NCBI GenBank assembly: GCA_022360715.1
Contig: JAKSCG010000029.1
Span: 1 to 64,000, forward strand
Direction: 5' to 3'
Source of the DNA: Halanaerobiales bacterium
GTDB taxonomy: Bacteria; Bacillota; Halanaerobiia; Halanaerobiales; DTU029
DNA: 64,000 nucleotides
Position 1 is the stretch's first letter. Each line of letters opens with the position of its first letter. Position numbers and translations under genes: made by a program. Of this stretch, positions 1 to 8,237 are shown in pieces. The notes under the pieces are model-generated. The model ran no database searches, was not told the origin of the DNA, and was given only the letters and a program-made list of their open reading frames with translations.

Positions 1-443
1 ATTAATTTCATGCTTTCAACATGACAAGGTTGAGTACTTCTCGTCCCACCACCTATCCAGCAGCCAGTATGAAACGACGGTTCGGGCAGACAGCCTGTTC
101 CGATAGTATTCAGGGTTTCATCAATAGTTACTGGCACTCCATTATCGCAGCAGACCAGACCTGCAATATGCCGGCGAATTTTTCGAATATTCTCATTAAG
201 AAATCCAAGCTTCACCTGCATTGAGTTTATATACCTTATTTCATCGTTCCAGTCTTCTTCTCTTAAATGGGCGAATCCCCACAGCGAATATCTTCCCATC
301 ACAAAACCTTCATTGTCAACGCTATATGTCAAATATGCGTTAGATTCAACCAAAGATAAATCATTTAAACCAGTATACTCAGCTTCCCATCCAGGTGATA
401 CCATATCATAAGGAACTAATTCACCTTCTTTTCTATTTTCCAT
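1..443 (-). CDS. Hypothetical protein, 3' end cut off by the window edge
   Basis: An open frame runs on the minus strand from an ATG at 443 to the left edge without a stop, giving at least 147 residues. The start is supported by an AGAGGATG-type ribosome binding site about seven bases upstream. An in-frame ATG 18 bases further up has no such site. The protein begins MENRKEGELVPYDM, is acidic and aromatic-rich in its first half, and has a Cys/Gly/Pro-rich stretch near the truncated end (CLPEPSFHTGC, then WIGGG). No signal peptide or membrane segment is visible. I do not recognise the family. It lies downstream of the RNase J terminator, so it is probably transcribed separately. Confidence 0.6.
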   Translation of the reverse strand, partial: MENRKEGELVPYDMVSPGWEAEYTGLNDLSLVESNAYLTYSVDNEGFVMGRYSLWGFAHLREEDWNDEIRYINSMQVKLGFLNENIRKIRRHIAGLVCCDNGVPVTIDETLNTIGTGCLPEPSFHTGCWIGGGTRSTQPCHVESMKL

Positions 444-550
444 AACCCATCCTCTTTTCATCACGGATTTGTGTATCTCATCTATCTCGAAGACTTCCTT
501 TATTGCTATATTTACTTAATATTTTATATTATTTTACTTGATAATTCAAA

Positions 551-590
551 AAAAGAAAAAACAAATAGAGAGATTTATCTCTATTTGTTT
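551..590 (-). terminator. Rho-independent terminator after RNase J gene
   Basis: Perfect 13-bp inverted repeat (559-571 with 578-590, six-base loop). It is followed on the minus strand by a run of T broken only by a C. It lies 15 bp past the stop codon of the RNase J gene. Confidence 0.85.
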
Positions 591-604
591 TCTTCTACAT
601 CCCT

Positions 605-2281
605 TTAAACCTGCATAATAATTGGAAGTATCATTGGATTACGCTTTATTTTCTTATAGATATAATCATTAAGTGAATCACGAACCTGGTTTTTCAAAAC
701 AGACCATTCGGTTGTATTGTTTTTTTCACATTCTTTTAAAGCCTCTTCAACACGCGAGGTGGCCTCGGCAATTAATTCCTCCGATTCTCGGATATAGACA
801 AAACCACGGGTAACTATATCGGGCCCGGCCAGGATTGTACCATTTTGATCAATGGTGACAACTACGATTATTATTCCATCTTCCGAGAGTAGTTTGCGGT
901 CCCGGAGAACAATATTACCGACATCACCAACTCCCAATCCGTCAACCAATACCTGCCCGGACTGAACACTCCCGTCCTTAAAAACCTTATCTGCGGTAAA
1001 ACGGATCCGATCGCCGATCTCAGCCAGATAAATATTCTCGGACGGAATCCCGATATTCTCGGCCAGTTTAGCATGGCGATAGAGGTGGCGGTACTCACCA
1101 TGGGTCGGAACAAAAAACTTTGGTTTAACCAAATTTAGCATCAATTTCAACTCTTCACGACTGGCATGCCCGGAGACATGAACACCGGATATGTCTTCAT
1201 AGATTACATCGGCTCCTCGCTTAAAGAGTTGGTTGATCGTATCACCGACCAATTTTTCATTACCGGGTATGGCCGAGGCTGAGATCACAACCGTATCACC
1301 TTGACGGATATTAATATGATAATGATCCCCTCTGGCCATTCTGGTTAAAGCAGCCATCGGTTCCCCCTGACTACCGGTAGTTAATAATACAATCCGTTTA
1401 TCGGGTAAGTCAGAACAGTTGCGGATATCAATAAGCATATCATCAGGTATAGTTAAATAACCAAGATTTCTGGCGATCTCAACATTGTTAAGCATACTTC
1501 TGCCGGTAACCGCAACCTTGCGATTAAACTTAAAGGCAGAATCAATAACATGTTGAATACGGTGGATGTTTGAGGCAAAGGTTGCTACCACGATCCTCTC
1601 TCTGGCCGCTCGAAAGATGTCGTCAATTGTTTTACCTACTACCCGTTCCGATAAGGTATAACCTTCCCTCTCTACATTGGTACTATCGGAAAAAAGTGCC
1701 AGGACACCCGGTGAACTGTCACCCAGTTCAGCCAGTTTGTGAAAATCAACAACTTCCCCGTCGATCGGTGTTTGATCAAATTTAAAATCACTTGCATAAA
1801 CGATCGGTCCAAGTGATGTGTGAATTGCCAGGGCACAGGTATCGGCTATACTATGATTTACCCGAATAAAATCGACCTTAAAATTGGATATATTAATAGA
1901 ACGGCCGGGATTTACTACTTTTAGTCGACAATGCTTTTTGAGGTTATGCTCTTCCAACTTTCCTTCCAGCAGACCTAGGGTTAATTTGGTCCCATAGACA
2001 GGAAGATTAACCTCTTTTAGTAAATAGGGTAAAGCCCCGATATGGTCTTCATGACCATGAGTTAAGACAATTCCTTTTATTCGATCGGCATTTTGCTTAA
2101 CATAAGAAAAATCAGGAATAACCAGGTCAATTCCCAGTAGTTCGTTTTCCGGAAACATCACCCCGGCATCAATGATTAGAATCTCATTGTTTATTTCCAA
2201 TAACATCATGTTTTTGCCGATTTGACCAACCCCACCTAGGGGGATCATTACTACATCCTCTATTTGATTTTTTTTCGACAT
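605..2281 (-). CDS. rnj: Ribonuclease J
   Basis: Metallo-beta-lactamase/beta-CASP ribonuclease with 5'-3' exo- and endonuclease activity, acting in mRNA turnover and RNA maturation. The metal-binding motif THGHEDHIG lies near residue 75. The beta-CASP region and the C-terminal RNase J domain follow, giving about 558 residues, the usual family length. The ATG at 2281 (MSKKNQIEDV) is preferred over the upstream in-frame ATG at 2308 because a GGAGGTG site lies between the two. The gene follows dapA, the place occupied by rnjB in B. subtilis. Here a terminator at the end of dapA and its own sigma-A promoter make it an independent unit. The sequence alone does not tell J1 from J2. Confidence 0.95.
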   Translation of the reverse strand: MSKKNQIEDVVMIPLGGVGQIGKNMMLLEINNEILIIDAGVMFPENELLGIDLVIPDFSYVKQNADRIKGIVLTHGHEDHIGALPYLLKEVNLPVYGTKLTLGLLEGKLEEHNLKKHCRLKVVNPGRSINISNFKVDFIRVNHSIADTCALAIHTSLGPIVYASDFKFDQTPIDGEVVDFHKLAELGDSSPGVLALFSDSTNVEREGYTLSERVVGKTIDDIFRAARERIVVATFASNIHRIQHVIDSAFKFNRKVAVTGRSMLNNVEIARNLGYLTIPDDMLIDIRNCSDLPDKRIVLLTTGSQGEPMAALTRMARGDHYHINIRQGDTVVISASAIPGNEKLVGDTINQLFKRGADVIYEDISGVHVSGHASREELKLMLNLVKPKFFVPTHGEYRHLYRHAKLAENIGIPSENIYLAEIGDRIRFTADKVFKDGSVQSGQVLVDGLGVGDVGNIVLRDRKLLSEDGIIIVVVTIDQNGTILAGPDIVTRGFVYIRESEELIAEATSRVEEALKECEKNNTTEWSVLKNQVRDSLNDYIYKKIKRNPMILPIIMQV

Positions 2282-2375
2282 TAATAAAAAAAAGCACCTC
2301 CAAATCATAATTTAATTACTTTTTGTTTGCATAATCCAATTATTTTCCAAACTCGTTCATATACCCGTTATTTAC

Positions 2376-2404
2376 ATTATAACCCCTCGCCGAGAAAAAA
2401 ACAA
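2376..2404 (-). promoter_or_regulatory. Sigma-A promoter for RNase J gene
   Basis: Minus-strand TTGTTT (2404-2399), 17-bp spacer, TATAAT (2381-2376), about 95 bp before the RNase J start and downstream of the dapA terminator. Confidence 0.65.
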
Positions 2405-2477
2405 GAATTTTCCTTAGCAGAGGCAATAATGGAGGTCTTTTTACCTATAGGCATTTTTTTAAAATTAAGTTATCGCC

Positions 2478-2503
2478 AAAAAAGGGTTGGTTTAAACCAA
2501 CCC
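2478..2503 (-). terminator. Terminator overlapping the dapA stop codon
   Basis: GGGTTGG-TTTAAA-CCAACCC hairpin (arms 2497-2503 and 2484-2490) followed on the minus strand by six T. The dapA stop codon TAA (2494-2492) lies inside the loop, so the last codons of dapA form one arm. This would end the dpa-asd-dapG-dapA transcript before the RNase J gene. Confidence 0.88.
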
Positions 2504-3373
2504 ATAATCGGTAACTATCCCCTTCAATACTTCTTCTTCATCTGGCATAAGGTTTAGTAAGGGCGGCCGAAGGCTTCCTACATTGAGCCCGACCATATTC
2601 AGTGCTGCTTTTACCGGGATCGGATTAGTCGTTATAAAAACAGCTTCAAAAATGGGTCCCAGTTGCTTATTTAAGGCGATCGCCTCTTCAACCTTGCCCG
2701 CCTTAAATGCCTGGATCATTCTTTTTATTTCTACTCCAACCAGATGCGCTGCAACACTGACCACTCCCTGACCACCTACTGCCAGAATCGGGAGAGTAAA
2801 AGTATCTTCCCCGCTATAGACATAAAAATCTTCCGGTAATACCCTGGTCAGGGTCGATATTTGGGCCATATCAAGACTGGCTTCCTTAACCGCAATAATG
2901 TTATCAATTTCGGCCAATTTTATTAAAGTATTTACTTCCAGATTGCAGGCGGTTCGGCCGGGAACATTATAGAGCAGGATTGGTAAGTCGATCCCGGTTG
3001 CGATTTTTTTAAAATGTTGATAAAGGCCACCCTGTGGGGGTTTATTGTAATAGGGAACCACCAACATGACCCCGTCCACACCGATTGCGGCTGCCTTTTT
3101 ACTCAACTCCAGGCTGGCATCAGTAGAATAAGAACCGGTGCCGGCAATGACGGTAGTTTGATCACCGACTTCATCAACAATTGTTTCCAGTAGGCTTAAC
3201 TTTTCCGTTGTACTGAGTGTAGGGACCTCCCCAGTTGTCCCCAGTACGACCAAACCGTCGGAACCATTTGCGATCAGGTAACGGGCCAACTCTCTTGCTT
3301 TACTTAAATCCACCTTTAATTCCTGATCAAACGGTGTTACCATTGCTGTTAAAACCTCTCCAAAATGCTTCAT
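2492..3373 (-). CDS. dapA: 4-hydroxy-tetrahydrodipicolinate synthase
   Basis: Condenses pyruvate with aspartate-semialdehyde, the first committed step to diaminopimelate, lysine and dipicolinate. About 293 residues, the normal length. Visible motifs are GTTGEVPTL near residue 45, YYNKP near 107, the YNVPGRT motif near 133 and the Schiff-base lysine in IIAVKEASLD near 160. The ATG at 3373 is chosen over the overlapping TTG at 3376 because the GGAGGG site is then six bases away. Last gene of the dpaA-dpaB-asd-dapG-dapA run, 14 bp after the aspartokinase gene. Confidence 0.97.
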   Translation of the reverse strand: MKHFGEVLTAMVTPFDQELKVDLSKARELARYLIANGSDGLVVLGTTGEVPTLSTTEKLSLLETIVDEVGDQTTVIAGTGSYSTDASLELSKKAAAIGVDGVMLVVPYYNKPPQGGLYQHFKKIATGIDLPILLYNVPGRTACNLEVNTLIKLAEIDNIIAVKEASLDMAQISTLTRVLPEDFYVYSGEDTFTLPILAVGGQGVVSVAAHLVGVEIKRMIQAFKAGKVEEAIALNKQLGPIFEAVFITTNPIPVKAALNMVGLNVGSLRPPLLNLMPDEEEVLKGIVTDYGLV

Positions 3374-3387
3374 CAAAATCCCTCCAG

Positions 3388-4596
3388 TTAAAGATCTAAT
3401 TTAAAGGCTTTATGCAGTGCATTTAAACTCTCTTTTTCCTGCTCAATGCGGATTAAACAGGAAATAGTGGTATGGGAGTCAGTTGTTTGATATATCTCGA
3501 TCTCTTCTTGATTTAAAGCCTCAACCAGTCTGGCCATAACACCGGGTCGACCGGTCATCCCCCCTCCAACTACCGATACTTTGACATAACCATCATTAAA
3601 CTCAAAAACAAAATCATATTTTTCCAGTAGTTGCTTAACTTTTTCACTATTTCGGGCTTCAACTACAAATGAAATGACTTCGGGATGAATGTTGATAAAA
3701 TCGACACTAATACCATGACTGGCTAAAATTTTAAAGACAATTAGTCCGGTCGCATATTCAGCCGGTTTTTGCGGAGAAATTTTAATGAAGGCAATATTCC
3801 TCCGACTGGTAACTCCGGTTACCGGGCGGTTACCCTTGATACCCCGTAATCCCTGGTTATGGATTAAAGTACCGGAATTTTTATTAAAGTTCGATTTAAT
3901 CTTGATCGGGATATTTTCCTTCATGGCGATCTCTGCCGCCCGGGGATGGATTACCCTGGCTCCCTGATAAGCCAACTCACAGACCTCATTATAACTGACC
4001 TTATCGAGGATGCGGGCATTTTCCACCAGATTTGGATCAGCAGTCATTACCCCCTCCACATCAGTGTAGATTTCAATATAGAGGGCATCGATCGCGGCAG
4101 CTACTACACTGGCAGTCGTATCGCTCCCCCCTCTACCCAAAGTAGTAATTTCACCATCTGCCGTTATTCCCTGGAAGCCGGCCAGAACGGGTATTATACC
4201 TTCTTTTAGGTATCTTACGATCCTCATCGGATCTACTTTAGTTATCTCCGCTTCACCAAAATTATCATTTGTTATAATTCCGGCTTGCGCACCGGTCAAG
4301 GCAGTAGCAGCAAGCCCGGTTTTCTGAAGTGACTGGACCATAACTACCGCTGATATTATTTCACCACAGGACATCAACAGATCCTTTTCCCGTGGGTTAA
4401 TATTAAAACAGGCCTCTTCCGCTATTTCGATCAAAGTGTCGGTCGCATAAGGCTTCCCGGCCCGACCCATTGCTGAAACTACTACTACCGGGAGATAACC
4501 CAATTCTTTGGCCGATTTAATGTGCTCTACCGCCAGCCCTCTTTTTTCGGCAGTATCTAAGGAAGTACCGCCAAATTTTTGCACAATAATTTTCAT
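3388..4596 (-). CDS. dapG: Aspartate kinase, DapG type
   Basis: Phosphorylates aspartate in the first step of the aspartate pathway. It has 402 residues: an N-terminal amino-acid-kinase domain (VQKFGGTSL at residues 5-13, LGRGGSDTTA near 154) and C-terminal ACT domains that normally bind a feedback effector. Length and position between asd and dapA match B. subtilis DapG, the meso-diaminopimelate-sensitive isozyme used for cell-wall and spore dipicolinate supply. The effector here is inferred from synteny only. ATG start with an AGGAGG site eight to nine bases upstream. Confidence 0.95.
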   Translation of the reverse strand: MKIIVQKFGGTSLDTAEKRGLAVEHIKSAKELGYLPVVVVSAMGRAGKPYATDTLIEIAEEACFNINPREKDLLMSCGEIISAVVMVQSLQKTGLAATALTGAQAGIITNDNFGEAEITKVDPMRIVRYLKEGIIPVLAGFQGITADGEITTLGRGGSDTTASVVAAAIDALYIEIYTDVEGVMTADPNLVENARILDKVSYNEVCELAYQGARVIHPRAAEIAMKENIPIKIKSNFNKNSGTLIHNQGLRGIKGNRPVTGVTSRRNIAFIKISPQKPAEYATGLIVFKILASHGISVDFINIHPEVISFVVEARNSEKVKQLLEKYDFVFEFNDGYVKVSVVGGGMTGRPGVMARLVEALNQEEIEIYQTTDSHTTISCLIRIEQEKESLNALHKAFKLDL

Positions 4597-4611
4597 ACTA
4601 ACCTCCTGCCT

Positions 4612-5625
4612 CTACACCAGTTGATTGGTAATTACTTCTTCAGCAATCTGGACAGCATTCAAAGCTGCTCCTTTCCGCAGATTATTGCCCACAATCCATA
4701 GATTAATGCCTAGCCGGTGTGTAAGATCCTTTCGTAAACGACCAACCAGCACATCATCATCTTTTTCTGCTAGAAGGGCCAGCGGATAGATCAAATTAAC
4801 CGGGTCATCGACCACTTTTACCCCAGCTGCCTGGTGCAATAACTCCCTGACCCGTTCCAGGCTGATCTCCCTGGCTGTTTCAAGAGTAACCGCTTCCGAA
4901 TGACCGTAAAAAACAGGTACTCGGGCACAGGTAGCATTAACAAGTAGCTCTGGATCATGCATAATCTTCCTGGTTTCGTTAAACATCTTTATTTCTTCCC
5001 GGGTATAACCATTTTCGGTAAAAACATCAATATGGGGTAAGACATTGAAGGCGATTTGATGGGGATAGATTACTGCTTCCATCTCCTGGCCGGTATTATA
5101 GTGCTCAACTTGTTGCTGGAGCTCTTTGATTGCTTTTTTCCCCGTACCGGAGACAGCTTGATAAGTGCTGACAATTATCCGTTTAATTCCTACCTCATCA
5201 TAAATAGGTTTAATTGCTACCACCATTTGAATAGTAGAGCAATTGGGGTTAGCAATGATCCCCTGGTGTTCGGCGATGTCTTCCCGGTTTACTTCGGGAA
5301 CAACCAGCGGGACATGGTCATCCATCCGGAAAGCATTGCTGTTATCGATCACAATTGCCCCCTCCTTGACTGCACGCGGAGCAATTTCTTTACTGGGAGT
5401 GCTGCCAATACTGAAAAGAGCAATATCTATATCCGCAAAAATCCTGGGTTTAATAACTTCTATCTTAACTTTTTCATCCTTAAAACTAATCTCCTGACCG
5501 GCCGATCTTGCTGTTGCCAGCAGACGCAATTTTTTCAACGGGAAATTTCGTTCGGCTAAAATTTTCACCATTTCCCACCCGACAGCACCGGTAGCACCTA
5601 CCACAGCTACACTATAACTACGCAC
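4612..5625 (-). CDS. asd: Aspartate-semialdehyde dehydrogenase
   Basis: Reduces aspartyl phosphate to aspartate-semialdehyde with NADPH. It carries the dinucleotide-binding motif VVGATGAVG near the N-terminus and the catalytic-cysteine region NPNCSTIQ near residue 130. About 337 residues. I prefer the GTG at 5625 (MRSYSVAVVG) because the AAGGAG site is then eight bases away. The in-frame GTG at 5634 overlaps that site. It lies 16 bp before dapG and supplies dapA in the same transcript. Confidence 0.95.
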   Translation of the reverse strand: MRSYSVAVVGATGAVGWEMVKILAERNFPLKKLRLLATARSAGQEISFKDEKVKIEVIKPRIFADIDIALFSIGSTPSKEIAPRAVKEGAIVIDNSNAFRMDDHVPLVVPEVNREDIAEHQGIIANPNCSTIQMVVAIKPIYDEVGIKRIIVSTYQAVSGTGKKAIKELQQQVEHYNTGQEMEAVIYPHQIAFNVLPHIDVFTENGYTREEIKMFNETRKIMHDPELLVNATCARVPVFYGHSEAVTLETAREISLERVRELLHQAAGVKVVDDPVNLIYPLALLAEKDDDVLVGRLRKDLTHRLGINLWIVGNNLRKGAALNAVQIAEEVITNQLV

Positions 5626-5697
5626 AATACTCACTCCTTCATCCTATCTTCGATATAGTAATTTATATTTTACCATAAGTAATAATCGAATTACAAT

Positions 5698-6291
5698 TTA
5701 AATGCCACGGTATTCGATTAAAATTGGTTGGATTTGTTTAGATTCCAGGGCATATTCCGCTGATTCACACAACAGATCAAATCTGGCTACCAGTGAATTC
5801 CTTTTTTCCGAAGGGTTATCTTGACCGAAGGGAACGAAATAAATGTTTTTGGTGTTAAGCAGAATCCCCAGATTTTTGGCATTTAAACCAAGACCATCGT
5901 TGGTAGCAATAGCGATTAAAACCGGTTTATCATTGCGTAAGTGGGCTTTAGTTGCCATAATAACCGTTTCATCAATAATCCCGTTGGCTAATTTAGCGAT
6001 AGTATTACCGGTACAGGGAGCAATAATTAATAAATCCAGTAATTTACCCGGACCAATCGGCTCGGCCTGAACGATTGAACTGATAATCGGTCTGGCAGTT
6101 AGTTCCTGAAAGGCCTTAATCCATTTTTTGGCTGGACCATACTTGCTGTCTCTGGTTAAGACCATTTCAGATAGGATCGGTTGAATCTCGGCTCCAGCCT
6201 CGACCAGTCTCTTCATTTCAACTGTAGCTTGATCTAATGTACAATAAGAACCGGTTACGGCAAAACCGATCCGTTTTCCTGTTAACTTCAA
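5698..6291 (-). CDS. dpaB: Dipicolinate synthase subunit B
   Basis: Flavoprotein subunit (SpoVFB) of dipicolinate synthase, which makes the spore-core compound dipicolinic acid from the dapA product in the mother cell. The fold is that of flavin-dependent Cys decarboxylases: GKRIGFAVTGSYCTL at the start, IIAPCTGNTIAKLANGI in the middle and a conserved TNDGLGLNAKN. The TTG at 6291 begins MKLTGKRIGF and lies nine bases after a GGAGGTG site. The GTG at 6303 is part of that site and is less likely. Length about 197 residues, as in Bacillus. It starts close behind dpaA, so the two are co-translated from one message. Confidence 0.93.
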   Translation of the reverse strand: MKLTGKRIGFAVTGSYCTLDQATVEMKRLVEAGAEIQPILSEMVLTRDSKYGPAKKWIKAFQELTARPIISSIVQAEPIGPGKLLDLLIIAPCTGNTIAKLANGIIDETVIMATKAHLRNDKPVLIAIATNDGLGLNAKNLGILLNTKNIYFVPFGQDNPSEKRNSLVARFDLLCESAEYALESKQIQPILIEYRGI

Positions 6292-6307
6292 AATTAATTG
6301 CACCTCC

Positions 6308-7180
6308 TTAATCCATCGCCAACTTCTCTTTAATTAAATCCGGAATAAGATCAGCCAGTATTTTACCGGCAGTTTGCGGGGCAACTTTTCCCGGGAGCCC
6401 AAGGGCTAAAATAGCCTTAATCCCTAACTGTTCTGCGGCTGCAAAATCAGTCCCGCCCGGGGCCGAAGCCAGGTCGATAATTAATGAATCTTTGGCTAGC
6501 AATTCTAATTCTTTTCGTTTGATCATCATGGCCGGTACTGTATTATATAATATATTCATTTCGGGTAGACAAGCAGTTAACTCTTGATAAGTGAGCATTT
6601 TAATGCCCAGATCGATCCCACGGGCGATTGACGCCCGCTCTCTGGTGACAGCATAGGAGTCGGCCCCGAGCATTTTTAATCGCCAGGCCAGGGTTAAACC
6701 AACCTTTCCCAGTCCCAGTACCAGGGTCTTACTGCCGAAAATGGTATAATCGGTTTCCTCAATCGCGATCTTAATTGCCCCTTCAGCAGTTGGAATAGCA
6801 TTTAAAATAGCCAGATCATCCAGGAGAGCTAACTGGACGTATTTAATATTATATTTAGTGAGGGCTTTTTGGACCGTTGGTCTGGCTATCCCGATCAAAA
6901 AGAGGGTCCCCGGCTTCAGTAAGGCAAAAAAATCTTCATCCAGTTTAACCCTCTCCGTTGTATAAGTTGCTTTTAAAAAACCCTGTTCATTAGTGCTGGA
7001 CATAGGAGCAATAACTACTTCGGCATCGGCAACTACCTGGCTTAGCTGATTAGAAAAATAAATTCCCCTGTCGGCTAGTTCGTTAATACTTCCTAATACC
7101 CGGAGCGAATATCCCAGACTGGCCAGCTTTTTAATCAAGACCAATTCACGTTTATCTCCACCAATAATTGCTATTTTAAT
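6308..7180 (-). CDS. dpaA: Dipicolinate synthase subunit A, probable ATT start
   Basis: Dehydrogenase-like subunit (SpoVFA) of dipicolinate synthase. Rossmann motifs are VLGLGKVGLT near residue 153 and, if translation begins at 7180, IAIIGGDKRE at residues 3-12. That N-terminal glycine motif is conserved in the family. No ATG, GTG or TTG exists between the AGGAGG site (about 7185-7190) and that motif. The first codon after the site is ATT at 7180-7178, which would give MKIAIIGGDKRE. The only standard start, TTG at 7144, would delete the motif and has a poor ribosome binding site. With ATT the protein has 290 residues, close to family length. A sigma-K-like promoter lies upstream. Confidence 0.88.
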   Translation of the reverse strand: MKIAIIGGDKRELVLIKKLASLGYSLRVLGSINELADRGIYFSNQLSQVVADAEVVIAPMSSTNEQGFLKATYTTERVKLDEDFFALLKPGTLFLIGIARPTVQKALTKYNIKYVQLALLDDLAILNAIPTAEGAIKIAIEETDYTIFGSKTLVLGLGKVGLTLAWRLKMLGADSYAVTRERASIARGIDLGIKMLTYQELTACLPEMNILYNTVPAMMIKRKELELLAKDSLIIDLASAPGGTDFAAAEQLGIKAILALGLPGKVAPQTAGKILADLIPDLIKEKLAMD

Positions 7181-7224
7181 TTGACCTCCTCCTTTCTGGG
7201 GGAGTAATTATTTGACATACAATA

Positions 7225-7253
7225 TACTATATGTATTAAGGGTTACGGGAGTG
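7225..7253 (-). promoter_or_regulatory. Sigma-K-like sporulation promoter of dpaA operon
   Basis: On the minus strand CACT (7253-7250), a 16-bp gap, then CATATAGTA (7233-7225). This fits the mother-cell sigma-K pattern (AC in the -35 region, CATAnnnTA at -10). The predicted start point is about 30 bases before the dpaA ribosome binding site. The spoVF operon of B. subtilis is known to be sigma-K controlled. The match here is by eye. Confidence 0.5.
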
Positions 7254-7269
7254 CATAAATTTTACTTAA

Positions 7270-8064
7270 TTAAGCAAGAATTCTTTCCAGACCATAGACC
7301 AGTCCCTTGATTTTAGTTATTTTTTGCAGGGCCAGCTTGACCCCGGGCATAAACGATCGCCGGTTATAAGAATCATGTCTGATCGTCAGGCTCTGACCAT
7401 CCGCGCCAAAAATAACTTCCTGATGGGCAACCAGTCCGGGCAGCCTAATACTATGGACTCTTATCCCATCGGCATCACCACCACGGGAGCCGCTTAATTT
7501 TTCGATTTCCACAAAGTCTTCTTTACTCTTTAGTTCTGAGCGATATCTATTAATCAATTCGGCAGTTTTTAAAGCAGTTCCTGAGGGGGAGTCCATCTTC
7601 TGATTATGGTGTAATTCAACTATCTCTACCTGGGGGAAATAGCGGGCCGCTTCAGCTGCAAATCGCATCATTAAAACTGCTCCAAGGGCAAAATTAGGGA
7701 CAATTAGGGCATTCACTCCGTATTGGTCGGTTAAATTTTCAATAGTAGTCAAGTCAACCGATGTAATCCCGGTTGTCCCGACGATCATATGGACACGATT
7801 AGTCAGGCCGGTTTTAATATTATTCATCACTGAAACCGGGTTGGTAAAATCTATGATCACTTCAGGCTTGGCCATTTTTATGCTTTGCTCTAAATCCGAC
7901 CGGATGGTTACTGCTGGTCCGGATAAAGCCAATAACTTTACAATATCCTTACCAATATTGATCTGATCGCAGGCAGCAACCAATTGATTACCGGTCTCGT
8001 TAATAACCGTTTTAACGACCTCAGTTCCCATCTTTCCACAGGCACCGTTAACTAATATTCGCAT
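7270..8064 (-). CDS. dapB: 4-hydroxy-tetrahydrodipicolinate reductase
   Basis: NAD(P)H-dependent reductase that follows DapA and diverts flux from dipicolinate to diaminopimelate/lysine. 264 residues with the nucleotide-binding motif VNGACGKMGTEV at the N-terminus, DFTNP near residue 85, VGTTG near 109 and the active-site signature ELHHNQKMDSPSGTA near 165. ATG start with a GGAGGT site. It lies upstream of the dpaA promoter in the same direction. It could therefore be transcribed vegetatively while dpaAB and downstream genes also get a sporulation promoter. Confidence 0.96.
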   Translation of the reverse strand: MRILVNGACGKMGTEVVKTVINETGNQLVAACDQINIGKDIVKLLALSGPAVTIRSDLEQSIKMAKPEVIIDFTNPVSVMNNIKTGLTNRVHMIVGTTGITSVDLTTIENLTDQYGVNALIVPNFALGAVLMMRFAAEAARYFPQVEIVELHHNQKMDSPSGTALKTAELINRYRSELKSKEDFVEIEKLSGSRGGDADGIRVHSIRLPGLVAHQEVIFGADGQSLTIRHDSYNRRSFMPGVKLALQKITKIKGLVYGLERILA

Positions 8065-8237
8065 TACCTTCTACCTCCACTATAGAATATTATTCAATAA
8101 TAATTATTATAACATTAAAAACCGGTAATTAGTAGTATCAGCGAATATTAATACTCTTTACCAAAAAAAGAAGTATAAAATACCGGTTGCTTTATCAAAA
8201 TAAATAAGGAAATACAGCAGTCCGGAAGGAGGATAAC

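Noticed and set aside
21-224. Plus-strand frame at the left edge
   Set aside because: No ribosome binding site, and it is antisense to the longer minus-strand frame that has one.
6308-7144. TTG at 7144 as the start of dpaA
   Set aside because: It removes the conserved glycine-rich N-terminus, and the best ribosome binding site is 40 bases further upstream beside an ATT codon.
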